Below the pieces are notes generated by a model, which made no database searches, was not told the DNA's origin, and worked only from the letters and a program-made list of their open reading frames with translations. Below, one piece after another: positions 54,105 to 63,121 of a DNA stretch of 64,000 nt; positions within the stretch are counted from its first letter, which is position 1; each line of letters begins with the position of its first letter. Source of the DNA: UM-FILTER-40-17 sp032251335 (GTDB lineage Bacteria > Bacteroidota > Bacteroidia > Flavobacteriales > Flavobacteriaceae); the NCBI GenBank assembly GCA_032251335.1, contig JAVVDW010000002.1, positions 1 through 64,000 of the forward strand, given 5' to 3'. Made by a program: the position numbers and the translations under genes.

Positions 54105-56378
54105 ATGGCACAAGTAAATTCTGGAATAGACCGAAGATCATTTTTAAGAGTTTCCGCATTGGCTGGCGGAGGATTAGTCCTAAGTTTTGGCTGGTTGGCG
54201 GGATGTAAACCCAAACCAGAAGATGTAATGGAACTTCCAAAGGAATGGTTTGAATTGAACAGTTACATTAAAATTGGCGAAAATGGATTGGTTACCCTGT
54301 TTTCCCCCAACCCGGAGTTTGGTCAGAGCGTGAAGACCTCCATGCCCATGATTTTAGCGGAGGAATTGGATGTTGACTGGAAAAAAGTCATCATTGAACA
54401 GGCCGATTTTTTTCCTGAGCGATTTGAGCGTCAGTTCACCGGAGGCAGTCAGGGTATCCGTCAGGGATGGACACCCTTGCGCACAGCAGGCGCCACCGCC
54501 CGGCAAATGCTGATCAATGCAGCGTCCCAAAGCTGGAATGTACCGGCAGAGGAGTTAACCACCGATAGTGGTATGCTGCATCATACAATAAGCGGCAAGA
54601 AAGCCGGATACGGTGAAATGGCATCGCTGGCTGCCACACTCCCGATACCCGGGGATGTACAGATGAAAGCGGTTAAGGATTTTAAGATTGTTGGGGCATC
54701 AAAAAAGAATGTGGATGCACTAAAAATTGTGACAGGAAAACCATTATTTACCTTAGACCATGCAACGGATGGAATGCTCATTGCCATGATTGCACACGCT
54801 CCGGCATTTGGCATGAAACTCAAATCCTTCGACGATTCCGGGGCGCGGGTTATGCCGGGCATTAAAGACGTTTTTTCCGTTAAGGTATTTAATGACGACT
54901 ATGAAAGAAATTACTTCGATACGGCTGCCTTCACCGAAATAGTAGCCGTTGTGGGCAATACCACCTGGGAAGTAATGCAGGCAAAAAAAGCGCTGAAAGC
55001 AGAATGGGAACCCATGCCGGAAAGTAGTTTTACCCTGAATGTGTTTGGTAACAAAATACAAGCAAAAGTTCCCGCAGGATTAGAGGATTCTGGCGAACAT
55101 ATGACAAAAATGGCCGAATGGGCCAAAAAGCCGGGCAATATCCTTCGAAGAGATGGCAATCCGGAGGCAGCATTTAGAAAGGCATACAGGGTCGTCGAAC
55201 GTACTTACACAGCGCCGTACCTCTCCCACAATACGATGGAGCCCGTAAACTGTTACGCAAACGTAACTCCCGAAAAAGCAGAAATTTACGGTCCTGCGCA
55301 AGCCCCTGAGTTTACCATGGGGGCCCTTTCCAACCGGCTGGGCCTTTCCAAAGAAAAAATCCACATCAAGCTGGCCCGGATGGGGGGAGGCTTTGGTATA
55401 AGGGCTTACGGCCATCATTTGGTTGAGGCGGCGGTCATTTCCCAAAAAATAAATGCACCGGTAAAATTGGTTTACACCCGCGAAGATGATATGACCTATG
55501 GCATTTACAGGCCTACCTATACGGCTACCTACCGGGCTGCCCTGGATAAAGACAACAATCTTATTGCCTTTCATGTAAAAGCCGGCGGCGTACCCGAATC
55601 CCCGATTTTTCCCAACCGTTTTCCTGCCGGGGCCATAGCTAACTATCTTGCCGAAGGCTGGTCGGTTGAATCCAATATTACCATCGGGGCCTTTAGGGCG
55701 CCCAGGTCTAATTTTATGGCCGGCGCCGAGCAGTCGTTTCTCGATGAACTCAGCGAGGAAATGGGGAAAGACCCGATTGATTTCCGATTGGAATTGCTGG
55801 ACAGGGCCAAAACAAATCCAGTAGGAAAAAACAATGATTACGACGCCGGACGTTACGCAGGTGTTTTAAAACTGGTACGGGAAAAATCAGGTTGGGATTC
55901 ATTACAACCGGGTGTCTCCAGAGGTGTGGCTGCCTATTTCTGTCACAATTCCTATGTGGCTGAGGTACTTGACATTATTATGGAAAACGGCAAACCCGTA
56001 GTTAAGAATGTATGCGCAGCTGTTGATTGTGGGATCGTTGTAAATCCGGATGCCGCTGCCAACATGGGTGAAGGCGGGATTGTGGACGGAATTGGCAATG
56101 CCTTTTTTGGCGAATTGACTTTCAGGGACGGTGTGCCGGAAAAGAAGAATTTCGACACCTACAGGATGATAAGAATGCAGGAAGCGCCCAAAAATATTGA
56201 TATTCATTTTGTTAGAAACGAGATTGCCCCTACAGGCCTGGGCGAACCTTTGTTTCCCCCCGTTTTTGCGGCATTGGCAAATGCTTTGTACAAGGCTAAA
56301 GGGAAACGTTTCTATAACCAACCCTTTTTTCAGGATTTTATCACAAGCGGTTCACAGAAACAAGGGTTAAAAACCTGA
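54105..56378 (+). CDS. Molybdopterin-binding oxidoreductase large subunit 1 (IorB-like), Tat lipoprotein
   Basis: 757 residues. The N-terminus has a twin-arginine signal DRRSFLR (R10, R11), a hydrophobic run and a lipobox LAGC with Cys34, so it appears to be a Tat-exported lipoprotein. The body is the xanthine-dehydrogenase-type large subunit of the isoquinoline 1-oxidoreductase beta (IorB) group, with GGGFGIRAYG (about 426) near the Mo site and the catalytic Glu in GLGEPLFPP (about 710). It hydroxylates an unknown aromatic or aldehyde-like substrate. Unlike copies 2 and 3, it has no small-subunit gene in front of it and could share theirs. Confidence 0.9.
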   Translation: MAQVNSGIDRRSFLRVSALAGGGLVLSFGWLAGCKPKPEDVMELPKEWFELNSYIKIGENGLVTLFSPNPEFGQSVKTSMPMILAEELDVDWKKVIIEQADFFPERFERQFTGGSQGIRQGWTPLRTAGATARQMLINAASQSWNVPAEELTTDSGMLHHTISGKKAGYGEMASLAATLPIPGDVQMKAVKDFKIVGASKKNVDALKIVTGKPLFTLDHATDGMLIAMIAHAPAFGMKLKSFDDSGARVMPGIKDVFSVKVFNDDYERNYFDTAAFTEIVAVVGNTTWEVMQAKKALKAEWEPMPESSFTLNVFGNKIQAKVPAGLEDSGEHMTKMAEWAKKPGNILRRDGNPEAAFRKAYRVVERTYTAPYLSHNTMEPVNCYANVTPEKAEIYGPAQAPEFTMGALSNRLGLSKEKIHIKLARMGGGFGIRAYGHHLVEAAVISQKINAPVKLVYTREDDMTYGIYRPTYTATYRAALDKDNNLIAFHVKAGGVPESPIFPNRFPAGAIANYLAEGWSVESNITIGAFRAPRSNFMAGAEQSFLDELSEEMGKDPIDFRLELLDRAKTNPVGKNNDYDAGRYAGVLKLVREKSGWDSLQPGVSRGVAAYFCHNSYVAEVLDIIMENGKPVVKNVCAAVDCGIVVNPDAAANMGEGGIVDGIGNAFFGELTFRDGVPEKKNFDTYRMIRMQEAPKNIDIHFVRNEIAPTGLGEPLFPPVFAALANALYKAKGKRFYNQPFFQDFITSGSQKQGLKT

Positions 56379-56527
56379 AATAAAAGAGGGAAAGCAATTT
56401 TTTAAGAAATATGTTTTGACAACCACAGATTTCTTATTGAAGGGTTGAATTATGATTAAAACAATTGCTTTAAATATTTTTTTAAATTCTGATATTCTTT
56501 AAAAAAACATCTTAAAATACATTAACT

Positions 56528-56998
56528 ATGGCAACCTTTAACCTTACCGTCAATGGACAGAAACATCAAGTAGATGTCGATCCTTCCACACCCATGCTTT
56601 GGGTGCTGCGCGACCACCTGAAACTGGTTGGCACCAAATACGGTTGCGGCGTTGCTGCCTGTGGCGCCTGTACCATACACCTGGGAGATATGGCCATGCG
56701 TTCCTGCCAGCTGCCCGTTTCTCAAGTGGGCAATATGCCAGTCACCACCATCGAAGGACTGTCCGAAAACGGAGACCACCCGGTACAAAAAGCCTGGTTG
56801 GAGATCGATGTACCGCAATGCGGCTACTGTCAGGCGGGGCAAATCATGAATGCTTCGGCCCTGCTTAAAGCCAATTCCAATCCGGGCGATGAGGAAATAG
56901 AAGCCGCAATGAATGGTAATATCTGCCGTTGTGGCACCTATACCCGTATCAAAAAAGCGATCAAAAAAGCCGCCGCCGAAATCAATGGCGCCGCTTAA
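56528..56998 (+). CDS. [2Fe-2S] small subunit 1 (IorA-like)
   Basis: 156 residues, full length. The plant-type [2Fe-2S] motif YGCGVAACGACTIHLG and Cys in MRSC form the first cluster. The second cluster is held by QCGYCQAGQIMNA and NICRCGTYTR. This is the electron-transfer subunit of xanthine-dehydrogenase-type enzymes. It has no signal peptide and is probably exported with its folded large partner. It lies 36 bases before large subunit 2. A gene at 59655 is nearly identical in its middle part. Confidence 0.95.
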   Translation: MATFNLTVNGQKHQVDVDPSTPMLWVLRDHLKLVGTKYGCGVAACGACTIHLGDMAMRSCQLPVSQVGNMPVTTIEGLSENGDHPVQKAWLEIDVPQCGYCQAGQIMNASALLKANSNPGDEEIEAAMNGNICRCGTYTRIKKAIKKAAAEINGAA

Positions 56999-57034
56999 GC
57001 TTAAACTTGGTTTAATTTCTAAAAACCTCAGAAA

Positions 57035-59266
57035 ATGACACTTGTAAAAACATCATACGGCAGACGTTCCTTTTTGAAAACTACTGCACTTACCGGAGGG
57101 GGTATGATGCTTGGCTTCAGTTGGCTGGTTTCGTGCCAGTCCAAATCCGAAGCGGTATTGACTATGCCCGGGGAATGGTTCAATATCAACGGTTATCTGA
57201 AAATCGGTGAAAACGGCTTAGTCACCATCATGTCGCCCAATCCCGAGGGCGGACAGAATGTAAAAACCTCCATGCCCATGATTGTGGCGGAAGAACTTGA
57301 TGTGGATTGGGAAAAGGTGCTCGTGGAACAAGCGCCCCTGAATACGGATTTGTACACCCGTCAATTTATTGGCGGCAGCCAGGCCATCAGGTTGGGGTGG
57401 GAAAATCTGCGCCTGGCGGGCGCAACCGCAAGGCAGATGCTCGTGCAGGCGGCAGCCCAAACATGGAACGTGCCGGCAGAAGATATTACTGTGCAGGCAG
57501 GTGTGCTGAAACACGCTGACAGCGGCAAGTCTGCCCATTATGGCGAAATGGCCTCCGCAGCGGCTCAATTGGAAATTCCAAAAGAAGTAAGTTTAAAAAA
57601 TAAAAAAGACTTCAAGATCATTGGTTCTTCCCGTAAGAATGTAGATGCAAAAAAAATCATAACCGGCCAGCCCCTGTTCGGGATCGACTATCATCGCCCC
57701 GGAATGCTGATTGCCATGATCATGCATCCGCCCGCCTTTGGTCTAAAGCTTAAATCTTATGATGCTTCAGCGGCAAAAGCCCTGCCCGGCATCAAAGACG
57801 TTTTTGTGGTTAAATCGATGCAGGACGACTATGAAAGACAATTTTTCGACACCTGTACCTTCACGGAACAAATAGCAATTGTGGGAAATAGCACATGGGA
57901 AGTATTGAATGCCAAAAAGGCGTTGAAAGCAGCGTGGGGACCTTTTTCTTCCTATGAAGAAAAACGGGACTGGAACGGAAGGAAGGGGATACGGACCGTT
58001 CCCGGAACTTTGGAAAGCACCACATACCATTTGTCCAAAATGGAAGAAATGACAGCAAATCCGGGAAATATCAGACGTATGGACGGAAACCCCGAGACTG
58101 CTTTTAAAAATGCTGAAAAAGTCATAGAAAGAACTTATACCGCCCCGTTTCTGGCACATAACTGTATGGAACCCATGAACTTTTTTGCAGATGTGACCGA
58201 TGAAAAAGCCGAACTGGCCGGGCCTCTTCAAAAACCGGAATACACGGAAAAAACCCTTTCCGCCAGACTTGGTCTGCCGCTCGAAAAAATTGACATACAA
58301 ATGACAAGGCTGGGCGGTGGCTACGGACGCAGGTCTTATGCCCATTGGCTGCTGGAAGCGGCGCTCATTTCTAAGGAAGTAAAGGCACCCGTAAAACTGA
58401 TATATACCCGTGAGGACGACATGACCTCAGGTATTTACCGGCCTACCTATCAGGCGCGTTATAGAGCTGCATTGGATAAAAACAACAATCTGGTTGCATT
58501 CCATGTAAAAGCCGGCGGCATCCCCGAAAGCCCGCTGTTTCCCCATAGGTTCCCGGCAGGGGCGGTGGACAATTATTTGGCAGAAGATTGGGAGGTGCCT
58601 TCCAATATTACAACAGGCTCTTTTAGAGCCCCCAGGTCCAATTTTATGGCAGCCGCAGAGCAATCCTTTCTGGATGAAGTAGCCGAAGCTGCGGGCAAAG
58701 ACCCGATAACATTTCGCCTGGAACTCTTAGATAAAGCCAAAAAGAACCCGGTGGGTAAAGAAAATGATTACGATCCCGAGCGGTATGCGGGCGTTCTTAG
58801 ATTGGTAAAAGATAAATCGGGCTGGGGTGAAAATAAACCGGGTACGCACCGGGGTGTGGCTGCCTATTTTTGCCATAACAGCTACGCCGCGCACGTATTG
58901 GATGTGACAATAGAGAATGGACAACCGAAAGTAGAACGGGTGAGTTGCGCCGTTGATTGCGGTATTATAATAAACCCGGATGCGGCTGCCAATCTTACGG
59001 AAGGCGCCATAGTGGATGGCATTGGCACTGCCATGTTTGGCCGTTTGGCCTTTCAGCAGGGCGCACCCGATAAAGATAATTTAAACCAATATCGCATGAT
59101 CAGGATGAGCGAAGCCCCTAAATCTATAGATGTACATTTCGTTAAAAATGAAATCGACCCTACCGGTTTAGGTGAGCCGGGATACCCGCCTGTTTTTGCT
59201 GCATTGGCCAATGCGCTCTATAAAGCAACGGGGAAAAGACATTACAATCAGCCCTATTTCAGCTGA
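57035..59266 (+). CDS. Molybdopterin-binding oxidoreductase large subunit 2 (IorB-like), Tat lipoprotein
   Basis: 743 residues. Twin-arginine signal GRRSFLK (R10, R11) with a lipobox LVSC (Cys34). Mo-site motif GGGYGRRSY (about 426) and the catalytic Glu in GLGEPGYPP (about 712). It is a paralogue of the genes before and after. Paired with small subunit 1 by position, and its 5' leader (AAAACCTCAGAAAATGACAC around the ATG) is almost the same as that of copy 3, so small and large genes were duplicated together. Confidence 0.92.
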   Translation: MTLVKTSYGRRSFLKTTALTGGGMMLGFSWLVSCQSKSEAVLTMPGEWFNINGYLKIGENGLVTIMSPNPEGGQNVKTSMPMIVAEELDVDWEKVLVEQAPLNTDLYTRQFIGGSQAIRLGWENLRLAGATARQMLVQAAAQTWNVPAEDITVQAGVLKHADSGKSAHYGEMASAAAQLEIPKEVSLKNKKDFKIIGSSRKNVDAKKIITGQPLFGIDYHRPGMLIAMIMHPPAFGLKLKSYDASAAKALPGIKDVFVVKSMQDDYERQFFDTCTFTEQIAIVGNSTWEVLNAKKALKAAWGPFSSYEEKRDWNGRKGIRTVPGTLESTTYHLSKMEEMTANPGNIRRMDGNPETAFKNAEKVIERTYTAPFLAHNCMEPMNFFADVTDEKAELAGPLQKPEYTEKTLSARLGLPLEKIDIQMTRLGGGYGRRSYAHWLLEAALISKEVKAPVKLIYTREDDMTSGIYRPTYQARYRAALDKNNNLVAFHVKAGGIPESPLFPHRFPAGAVDNYLAEDWEVPSNITTGSFRAPRSNFMAAAEQSFLDEVAEAAGKDPITFRLELLDKAKKNPVGKENDYDPERYAGVLRLVKDKSGWGENKPGTHRGVAAYFCHNSYAAHVLDVTIENGQPKVERVSCAVDCGIIINPDAAANLTEGAIVDGIGTAMFGRLAFQQGAPDKDNLNQYRMIRMSEAPKSIDVHFVKNEIDPTGLGEPGYPPVFAALANALYKATGKRHYNQPYFS

Positions 59267-59654
59267 ATTGCATATATCGTGTTTGAATTTCATAGGTTGT
59301 GGTTTGATTTTTATAATTATTGATAAGATTTAATTTTTAGTTTTACAAAGATTTGAGATGTCGGAAGTCTGGTGGTTGAGCTTGTCGAAACCACTGCTAA
59401 GGAGTCAGAAGCCGGAAGTTGAAAGTTTGAAGAAAATTGGGAAACGGTGGCTGAGCCAGTCGAAGCCACCATGCTGGAGACCGGAAGGTTGAAGTTTCTT
59501 GAGACAGAAACAAGAGATCAGAAACTCGTGTGTTTTTTTAAATGGCCACAATCTGCACGTTCAAGTATTCGTTAATTATTTTGTAAATATTTGATAATTA
59601 AATATTTTTATTTAATTTAGTCAGCCCATTTCATTAAATTTTAACTTCTATATT
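59267..59654. other. Gap with REP-like palindromes between the two small/large subunit pairs
   Basis: 388 bases with no gene. It carries two short palindrome units (59372-59394 and 59446-59470) of the form GTGG(C/T)TGAGC...GTCGAA(A/G)CCAC, with repeated CCGGAAG(G)TTGAA between. AT-rich sequence of unknown role precedes small subunit 2. Confidence 0.65.
59372..59470. repeat. Pair of REP-like palindromes
   Basis: Unit 1 (59372-59394) and unit 2 (59446-59470) have arms GTGGTT/AACCAC and GGTGGCT/AGCCACC with compensating changes, so pairing is kept while sequence differs. Both share the central GAGC..GTCGAA. Confidence 0.65.
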
Positions 59655-60125
59655 ATGGCGATATTCAATTTAACCATCAACGGGAAAAAGCAACAAGTCG
59701 ATGTCGATCCCGCCACGCCCATGCTATGGGTGCTACGCGACCATCTCAACATGGTTGGAACAAAATTTGGCTGCGGTATCGCTGCTTGTGGCGCTTGCAC
59801 CATTCACCTCGGCGACATGGCCATGCGTTCCTGCCAACTGCCCGTTTCCCAAGTGGGCAATATGCCCATCACCACCATTGAAGGACTGTCCGAAAACGGA
59901 GACCACCCGGTACAAAAAGCCTGGTTGGAGATTGATGTCCCGCAATGCGGCTACTGTCAGGCGGGACAAATCATGAATGCTTCGGCCCTGCTTAAAGCCA
60001 ATTCCAACCCGAGCGATGAGGAAATAGAAGCGGCTATGAACGGCAATATCTGCCGCTGTGGCACTTATACCCGTATCAAAAAAGCAATCAAAACCGCAGC
60101 TGCCGAAATCAACGGCGCCGCTTAA
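59655..60125 (+). CDS. [2Fe-2S] small subunit 2 (IorA-like)
   Basis: 156 residues, about 90% identical in protein to small subunit 1. The cluster motifs FGCGIAACGACTIHLG, QCGYCQAGQIMNA and NICRCGTYTR are complete. DNA identity is mosaic: 59880-60007 differs from 56753-56880 at three of 128 bases, while the first 150 bases differ at many synonymous sites. It lies 36 bases before large subunit 3. Confidence 0.95.
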   Translation: MAIFNLTINGKKQQVDVDPATPMLWVLRDHLNMVGTKFGCGIAACGACTIHLGDMAMRSCQLPVSQVGNMPITTIEGLSENGDHPVQKAWLEIDVPQCGYCQAGQIMNASALLKANSNPSDEEIEAAMNGNICRCGTYTRIKKAIKTAAAEINGAA

Positions 60126-60161
60126 AACCAAGCTTGACTTAATTTCTAAAACCCTCAGAAA

Positions 60162-62414
60162 ATGACACTTGTAAAAACTTCATACGACCGACGTTCATTT
60201 TTGAAAATCACAAGCCTCACAGGAGGCGGCCTAATGATTGGCTTTAACTGGCTGGTTTCATGCCAGTCCAAACCCGAAGCGGTACTCACCATGCCCAAAG
60301 AATGGTTTGAAGTCACCGGATTTTTGAAAATTGGCGAAAACGGACTGGTTACCATCATGTCACCCAATCCCGAAATCGGGCAAAATGTAAAAACCTCTAT
60401 GCCGATGATTATAGCTGAGGAGCTTGATGTGGATTGGAAAAACGTGATTGTGGAACAAGCACCGCTCAACACGGCTATTTTTACCCGCCAGTTGGCCGGG
60501 GGCAGCCAATCCATCCGCCAGGGGTGGGAAGGCCTTCGCATGGCCGGTGCCGCAGCCCGTCAAATGCTCAGAGAGGCAGCGGCCGAGACTTGGAACGTGC
60601 CTGTAGATGAGATTACCACTGAGGCGGGATACCTGACACATGCCGGTAGCGGACAAAAAGCCGGTTTTGGTGAAATGGCCTCCGCGGCAGCAAAATTAGA
60701 AATTCCAAAAGAAGTAAAGTTAAAAGAGAAAAATGACTTTAAAATCATAGGAACTTCTCGCAAAAATGTTGATGGCTTAAAAATTGTCACAGGTAAACCC
60801 CTGTACGGCCTCGACTACAAACGCGAAGGCATGTTGTATGCCATGGTGGCACATCCGCCTGCTTTTGGATTGAAACTCAAATCCTACGATGCTTCGACCG
60901 CCAAATCCATGCCCGGCATCAAAGATGTTTTCACCATCGAGACCTACAAGGCAGAAACATCTAAAAATGCCTTCGATGCCACCTCTTTCACGGAGTTGGT
61001 TGTGGTTGCAGGCAATTCGACTTGGGAAGTTTTAAATGCAAAAAAGGCATTAAACTTAGAATGGGAACAAATCGAAGATTATGTAGATGTCTTTTCTGGT
61101 TTTGTTCCGGGAACTAAAATTGAACGAAACATGCCTGCCGGTGCAGAAAGCACAAGCAGCCACAAAGCCCTTATGGCAACGCAAGGTGCCAAGCCGGGTG
61201 AAGTGGTTCGAAAAGACGGCAATCCGGAAGCTGCTTTTAAGAAGGCTGCAAAAATCATCGAGCGAACCTATACGGCACCTTTTTTGGCGCACAACACCAT
61301 GGAGCCGATGAATTTCTTTGCTCATGTCACGGCTGATAAAGCTGAACTTGTCGGGCCGATACAAACCCCTGAGTTTTTAGAGCAAACCATCTCGTCCCGC
61401 TTAGGGTTGCCACTTGAAAAAATCGACATCCAAATGACACGAATGGGTGGCGGATTTGGCCGAAGATTATACGGACACTTCGGGGTAGAGGCTGCTGTTA
61501 TTTCCCAAAAACTGAACGCGCCTGTCAAATTGGTTTACACACGCGAAAGCGATATGTCTTATGGAATCTATCGGCCATCTTATCACGCCAATTACCGCGC
61601 CGGATTGGACAAAGACGGCAATCTGATTGCCTTCCATGTCCGGGCAGGCGGTATTCCGGAAAGCCCCCTCGCTGAAAACCGTTTTCCCGCAGGTGCTGTT
61701 GACAATTATCTCGCGGAATCTTGGGCGATTGATTCCAATATTTCTGTGGGTGCTTTCAGAGCGCCCAGATCCAATTTCATCGCCGGGGCCGAACAATCTT
61801 TCCTCGATGAAGTGGCAGAAGCCGCGGGCAAAGACCCGATTCAATTTCGGTTGGATTTGATGAATCGCGCCAAAAACAATCCGGTCGGGGAAAACAACGA
61901 TTACGATGCTGCGCGCTATGCCGGTGTGCTGGAGTTGGTTCGAGAAAAGTCTGATTGGGACAAACGCGATAAAAAAGGCAGGGGCGTGGCGGCTTATTTT
62001 TGCCACAATTCATACGTAGCACATGTGTTGGATTTGGAAATGGAAAGCGGAAAACCCGTAGTCAAGAATGTTACTTGCGCCGTCGATTGCGGTATCGTGG
62101 TGAACCCCATAGCCGCTACCAACCTTACCGAAGGTGGCATTGTAGATGGCATTGGATGTGCTTTATACGGCAACTTGACCTTCAGTGAAGGGAAACCCGA
62201 GCAAAACAATTTTGATTCTTACCGTTTGATTCGCCACAGCGAAGCCCCAAAAAATATCGATGTGCATTTCGTAAAAAGCGATGTAGATCCGACCGGTTTG
62301 GGAGAGCCGCCTTTTCCGCCTATCATGGGCGCTTTGGCAAACGCCTTATATAACGCTACCGGCAAGCGTTATTACGACCAGCCATTGATAGGAAGCCAAC
62401 AAATTTTAGGTTAA
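60162..62414 (+). CDS. Molybdopterin-binding oxidoreductase large subunit 3 (IorB-like), Tat lipoprotein
   Basis: 750 residues. Twin-arginine signal DRRSFLK (R10, R11) with lipobox LVSC (Cys34). GGGFGRRLYG (about 428) and the catalytic Glu in GLGEPPFPP (about 712) are intact. It is the third paralogue and closest by layout to copy 2. Followed after 27 bases by moaD, so it may be cotranscribed with the cofactor genes. Confidence 0.92.
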   Translation: MTLVKTSYDRRSFLKITSLTGGGLMIGFNWLVSCQSKPEAVLTMPKEWFEVTGFLKIGENGLVTIMSPNPEIGQNVKTSMPMIIAEELDVDWKNVIVEQAPLNTAIFTRQLAGGSQSIRQGWEGLRMAGAAARQMLREAAAETWNVPVDEITTEAGYLTHAGSGQKAGFGEMASAAAKLEIPKEVKLKEKNDFKIIGTSRKNVDGLKIVTGKPLYGLDYKREGMLYAMVAHPPAFGLKLKSYDASTAKSMPGIKDVFTIETYKAETSKNAFDATSFTELVVVAGNSTWEVLNAKKALNLEWEQIEDYVDVFSGFVPGTKIERNMPAGAESTSSHKALMATQGAKPGEVVRKDGNPEAAFKKAAKIIERTYTAPFLAHNTMEPMNFFAHVTADKAELVGPIQTPEFLEQTISSRLGLPLEKIDIQMTRMGGGFGRRLYGHFGVEAAVISQKLNAPVKLVYTRESDMSYGIYRPSYHANYRAGLDKDGNLIAFHVRAGGIPESPLAENRFPAGAVDNYLAESWAIDSNISVGAFRAPRSNFIAGAEQSFLDEVAEAAGKDPIQFRLDLMNRAKNNPVGENNDYDAARYAGVLELVREKSDWDKRDKKGRGVAAYFCHNSYVAHVLDLEMESGKPVVKNVTCAVDCGIVVNPIAATNLTEGGIVDGIGCALYGNLTFSEGKPEQNNFDSYRLIRHSEAPKNIDVHFVKSDVDPTGLGEPPFPPIMGALANALYNATGKRYYDQPLIGSQQILG

Positions 62415-62441
62415 GCATGATTAATTAAACACCGTATTTAC

Positions 62442-62693
62442 ATGGAAATCCTGTTATTCGGAATCACGAAAAACATCGTGGGTGCATCCACTTTTACCGT
62501 TCCCGCATCAAAAAAATCGGAACTTGGCATAGCGGATGTTGCATCACTCAAAGGCTATTTAAAAGAAACTTTTCCGGGCTTGTGCGACATCAGTTCATTG
62601 GCGGTAGCCGTCAACAATCAATACGCATCAGACCATACTTCGATAAATGAAACCGACGAAATAGCACTTATTCCACCTGTAAGTGGCGGCTAA
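62442..62693 (+). CDS. moaD: Molybdopterin synthase sulfur carrier subunit MoaD
   Basis: 83 residues with the ubiquitin-like fold and the C-terminal PPVSGG tail whose Gly-Gly is thiocarboxylated. It gives sulfur to precursor Z with MoaE, coded directly after it (2 bases between). Function in molybdenum cofactor synthesis fits the oxidoreductase genes upstream. Confidence 0.93.
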   Translation: MEILLFGITKNIVGASTFTVPASKKSELGIADVASLKGYLKETFPGLCDISSLAVAVNNQYASDHTSINETDEIALIPPVSGG

Positions 62694-62695
62694 TT

Positions 62696-63112
62696 ATGGA
62701 AAGAATCATTCAAATAACCGAATCCATTGATTGCTCAACAATCTATGAGGAACTGGCTCACCCCGATAGTGGGGGCATTTGTGTTTTTATAGGAACGGTA
62801 CGCCAACAGACCAATAATGAAGAAGTAACTTCTTTGTTTTTTGAGTCTTACGAATCGATGGCCCTGAGCGAAATTGAAAAAATTATCGATGAAGCCGCTC
62901 AAAAATGGAAGCTCAATAAAGTTATCGTAAAGCATGCCGTGGGGTCGAAAAAACCCACAGAACCCGTTGTTGTTGTCGGGGCTTCGTCTGCCCACCGCGA
63001 TGCCTGCTTCGAAGCGTGCAGGTTTCTGATTGACACCCTGAAACAAAAAGTGCCCATTTGGAAAAAAGAGTTTTTTAAAAACAAATCGGTGTGGGTTTCC
63101 GCCCATCCGTAA
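62696..63112 (+). CDS. moaE: Molybdopterin synthase catalytic subunit MoaE
   Basis: 138 residues. The family pattern GGICVFIGTVR near the N-terminus, HAVGS, the helix ASSAHRDACFEACRFLID, and the catalytic Lys region PIWKKEFF are seen. It dimerises and uses MoaD thiocarboxylate to make molybdopterin. Two bases after moaD and 9 before moaA. Confidence 0.94.
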   Translation: MERIIQITESIDCSTIYEELAHPDSGGICVFIGTVRQQTNNEEVTSLFFESYESMALSEIEKIIDEAAQKWKLNKVIVKHAVGSKKPTEPVVVVGASSAHRDACFEACRFLIDTLKQKVPIWKKEFFKNKSVWVSAHP

Positions 63113-63121
63113 ACGATTTTT

